The notes under the pieces were generated by a model, which did no database searches, was not told the DNA's origin, and saw only the letters and a program-made list of their open reading frames with translations. Below, piece by piece: positions 62,959 to 64,000 of a DNA stretch of 64,000 nt; positions within the stretch are counted from its first letter, which is position 1, and every line of letters begins with the position of its first letter. The stretch is taken from the NCBI GenBank assembly GCA_003650675.1, contig QMRH01000001.1, forward strand, positions 1 through 64,000. The letters are read 5' to 3'. The stretch comes from Thermoprotei archaeon. Lineage in GTDB: Archaea; Thermoproteota; Thermoprotei; Thermofilales; B20-G17. The position numbers and the translations under genes were made by a program.

Positions 62959-64000
62959 CTATCTACACCGTGCGTATACCGGTTTTCCTATTGGACAAAG
63001 GGAAATAGGGGTTAAAATTCTGGCTTCAACAACGTTTCCCTGGATGCTTTCTTTAAAGATATTTATACCGGCGTTTAGTTTCACGATCTTTTGCAACATT
63101 TTTGTACCATCTACCTGTATCCTTAGTATTATCTCTCCTCTTAAAGGGCTTTCAATTTCCACGAATACATCTCCATTTTCTTTTTCGATCCTTTTCACCC
63201 TTAATAGATTCAATTTTGGAAGAATATTTTCCGTTAATTCATTGTACCATGAAACGACATGGTCTTCATTTATGAACTCGGTCCAGTACATGTCGCTGTC
63301 CAGAATCTGCATTATACAGTGGAGCAGGTGCCCGTATTTTTCTTCTTTGCTGAAGATCTCTTCATAGATCTTTAGTAGATTGTATGCCTGTTCAGCGAGC
63401 TTCCAAAGCCTACCTTGCACGGCTGGTCTCTCTGTTGTCCATTTAGCTATACTTCCTAGCCACGTTGTGGCCGGTATTTTTTTAAGCTTTCTTTCTGCTA
63501 AATCGGCTACCTCTCTTGCTAGGACGCATTTAAAGTATCCTTTTCTCTCGCAGGACAAAATATATGTAAGTAGTTTTTCGTAAGCTACAGCTGCTTTTGG
63601 TGATGGATGCGGTAAAATCATCCAGTTTTCACCATCCAATGCGACAGTAACTATCTTTTCTTCGTCGCCCATCATCAACTTTAAAATATTTAGAGTGTAT
63701 CTTCTGGCGTTTGCATCTGCCTCCTGTAGGCTCTTTGCCTTGTTTAGCTGGAAGCTAATGTAGTCCGAGAGGCTAGTGTCTCTGAAAAAGACTATAAGCT
63801 CTCCTCCGCCATATTCAACCTTGTACGGCTCGTAAGGAGTCCTCTTATCTCCTAAAGATTCAATGAAATGGTGGAGGGAGTCAAGCACAATATACCTGTA
63901 ATTATATTTAGAGAGTACTGGAACCAGCTTCATTGAGAAGAAGAGTTCGGAAACCCAGAAGCCTTGAGCCTCAGTATCCAAAATACTTTTTGTTACTTCG
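62959..64000 (-). CDS. GH57-like glucanotransferase/amylase, 5' part outside window
   Basis: The frame stays open to the window edge (TTG at 63981 is not a likely start). About 347 C-terminal residues are visible. VTVALDGENWMILPHPSP resembles the ALDGEN..W motif of GH57-type enzymes, after FQLNKAKSLQEADANARRYTLNIL. The C-terminal 90 residues form a beta domain (VFVEIESPLRGEIILRIQVDG). It stops 2 nt before the phosphorylase ATG, so both are in one operon for alpha-glucan metabolism. Confidence 0.75.
   Translation of the reverse strand, partial: EVTKSILDTEAQGFWVSELFFSMKLVPVLSKYNYRYIVLDSLHHFIESLGDKRTPYEPYKVEYGGGELIVFFRDTSLSDYISFQLNKAKSLQEADANARRYTLNILKLMMGDEEKIVTVALDGENWMILPHPSPKAAVAYEKLLTYILSCERKGYFKCVLAREVADLAERKLKKIPATTWLGSIAKWTTERPAVQGRLWKLAEQAYNLLKIYEEIFSKEEKYGHLLHCIMQILDSDMYWTEFINEDHVVSWYNELTENILPKLNLLRVKRIEKENGDVFVEIESPLRGEIILRIQVDGTKMLQKIVKLNAGINIFKESIQGNVVEARILTPISLCPIGKPVYARCR

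Noticed and set aside
1-64000. CRISPR array or cas genes
   Set aside because: No regularly spaced repeats of 24-37 bp and no Cas proteins were found.

Overview
The window is archaeal and looks like a thermophile-type genome (roughly 40% G+C by eye, short intergenic gaps, many GTG/TTG starts, 4-nt gene overlaps, TATA-box promoters). The archaeal assignment rests on glycerol-1-phosphate dehydrogenase, CDP-archaeol synthase, geranylgeranyl reductase, isopentenyl phosphate kinase, a NurA-HerA-Mre11-Rad50 operon and a tRNA with an intron at 37/38. The gene mix (SMC/ScpA/ScpB, Lhr, NSUN6-like methylase, many two-gene operons) suits a deep TACK-type lineage (Korarchaeia or Bathyarchaeia-like), but this is inference; no rRNA is present to settle it.

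Layout. 1-2.3 kb: end of an amino-acid dehydrogenase complex operon (FAD/NAD subunit, 4Fe-4S ferredoxin, 2Fe-2S BFD-like protein, FAD amino-acid oxidase). 2.3-3.7 kb: metallo-hydrolase and an unknown helical protein on the minus strand. 4.0-7.2 kb: etfB-etfA-glcD operon whose EtfB carries the bifurcating-type motif, suggesting an electron-confurcating 2-hydroxyacid dehydrogenase. 7.2-10.3 kb: an ACT-domain protein divergent from a polar amino-acid ABC transporter, with three TGTTACA boxes spaced exactly 20 bp between them. 10.3-15 kb: three tRNAs (Ala, Thr with intron, Gly), a HEPN/MNT pair, a membrane-anchored M60-like peptidase, egsA, and degenerate repeats. 15-21 kb: methyltransferase, GH116-like glycosidase, threonine synthase, HAD phosphatase, RecB-like nuclease. 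21-29 kb: a two-HTH regulator, then rad50, mre11, herA, nurA, and upstream of them a 33-codon gene made almost only of Glu and Trp with its own promoter. 29-31.1 kb: isopentenyl phosphate kinase (apparently with an AUA start), structured repeats and a radical-SAM pseudogene cut by an IS605-type right end. 31-39 kb: GGPP synthase, YlqF-like GTPase, XTP pyrophosphatase, Sfm1-like SPOUT enzyme, a large SF2 helicase, and a second two-HTH regulator. 39-46 kb: phosphodiesterase, TMEM165-type transporter, geranylgeranyl reductase, DUF504, macro domain, zinc-ribbon membrane protein, PhoH-KH ATPase, topoisomerase IA, TsaC. 46-55 kb: ASCH-wHTH, YjbQ, NSUN6-like, DHH, CarS, M28 peptidase and several unknowns. 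55-61 kb: Lhr helicase convergent with a hinge-less miniature SMC-ScpA-ScpB operon. 61-64 kb: alpha-glucan phosphorylase and the end of a GH57-like protein.

Themes. Five genes serve archaeal lipid synthesis (egsA, ipk, GGPP synthase, carS, geranylgeranyl reductase). At least ten serve genome maintenance. The most unusual items are the Glu/Trp micro-protein heading the DNA-end-resection genes, the hinge-less SMC with Smc5/6-like head motifs beside ScpA/ScpB, the 20-bp-phased operator array, and several orphan TnpB-type (omegaRNA-like) right ends without any tnpB.
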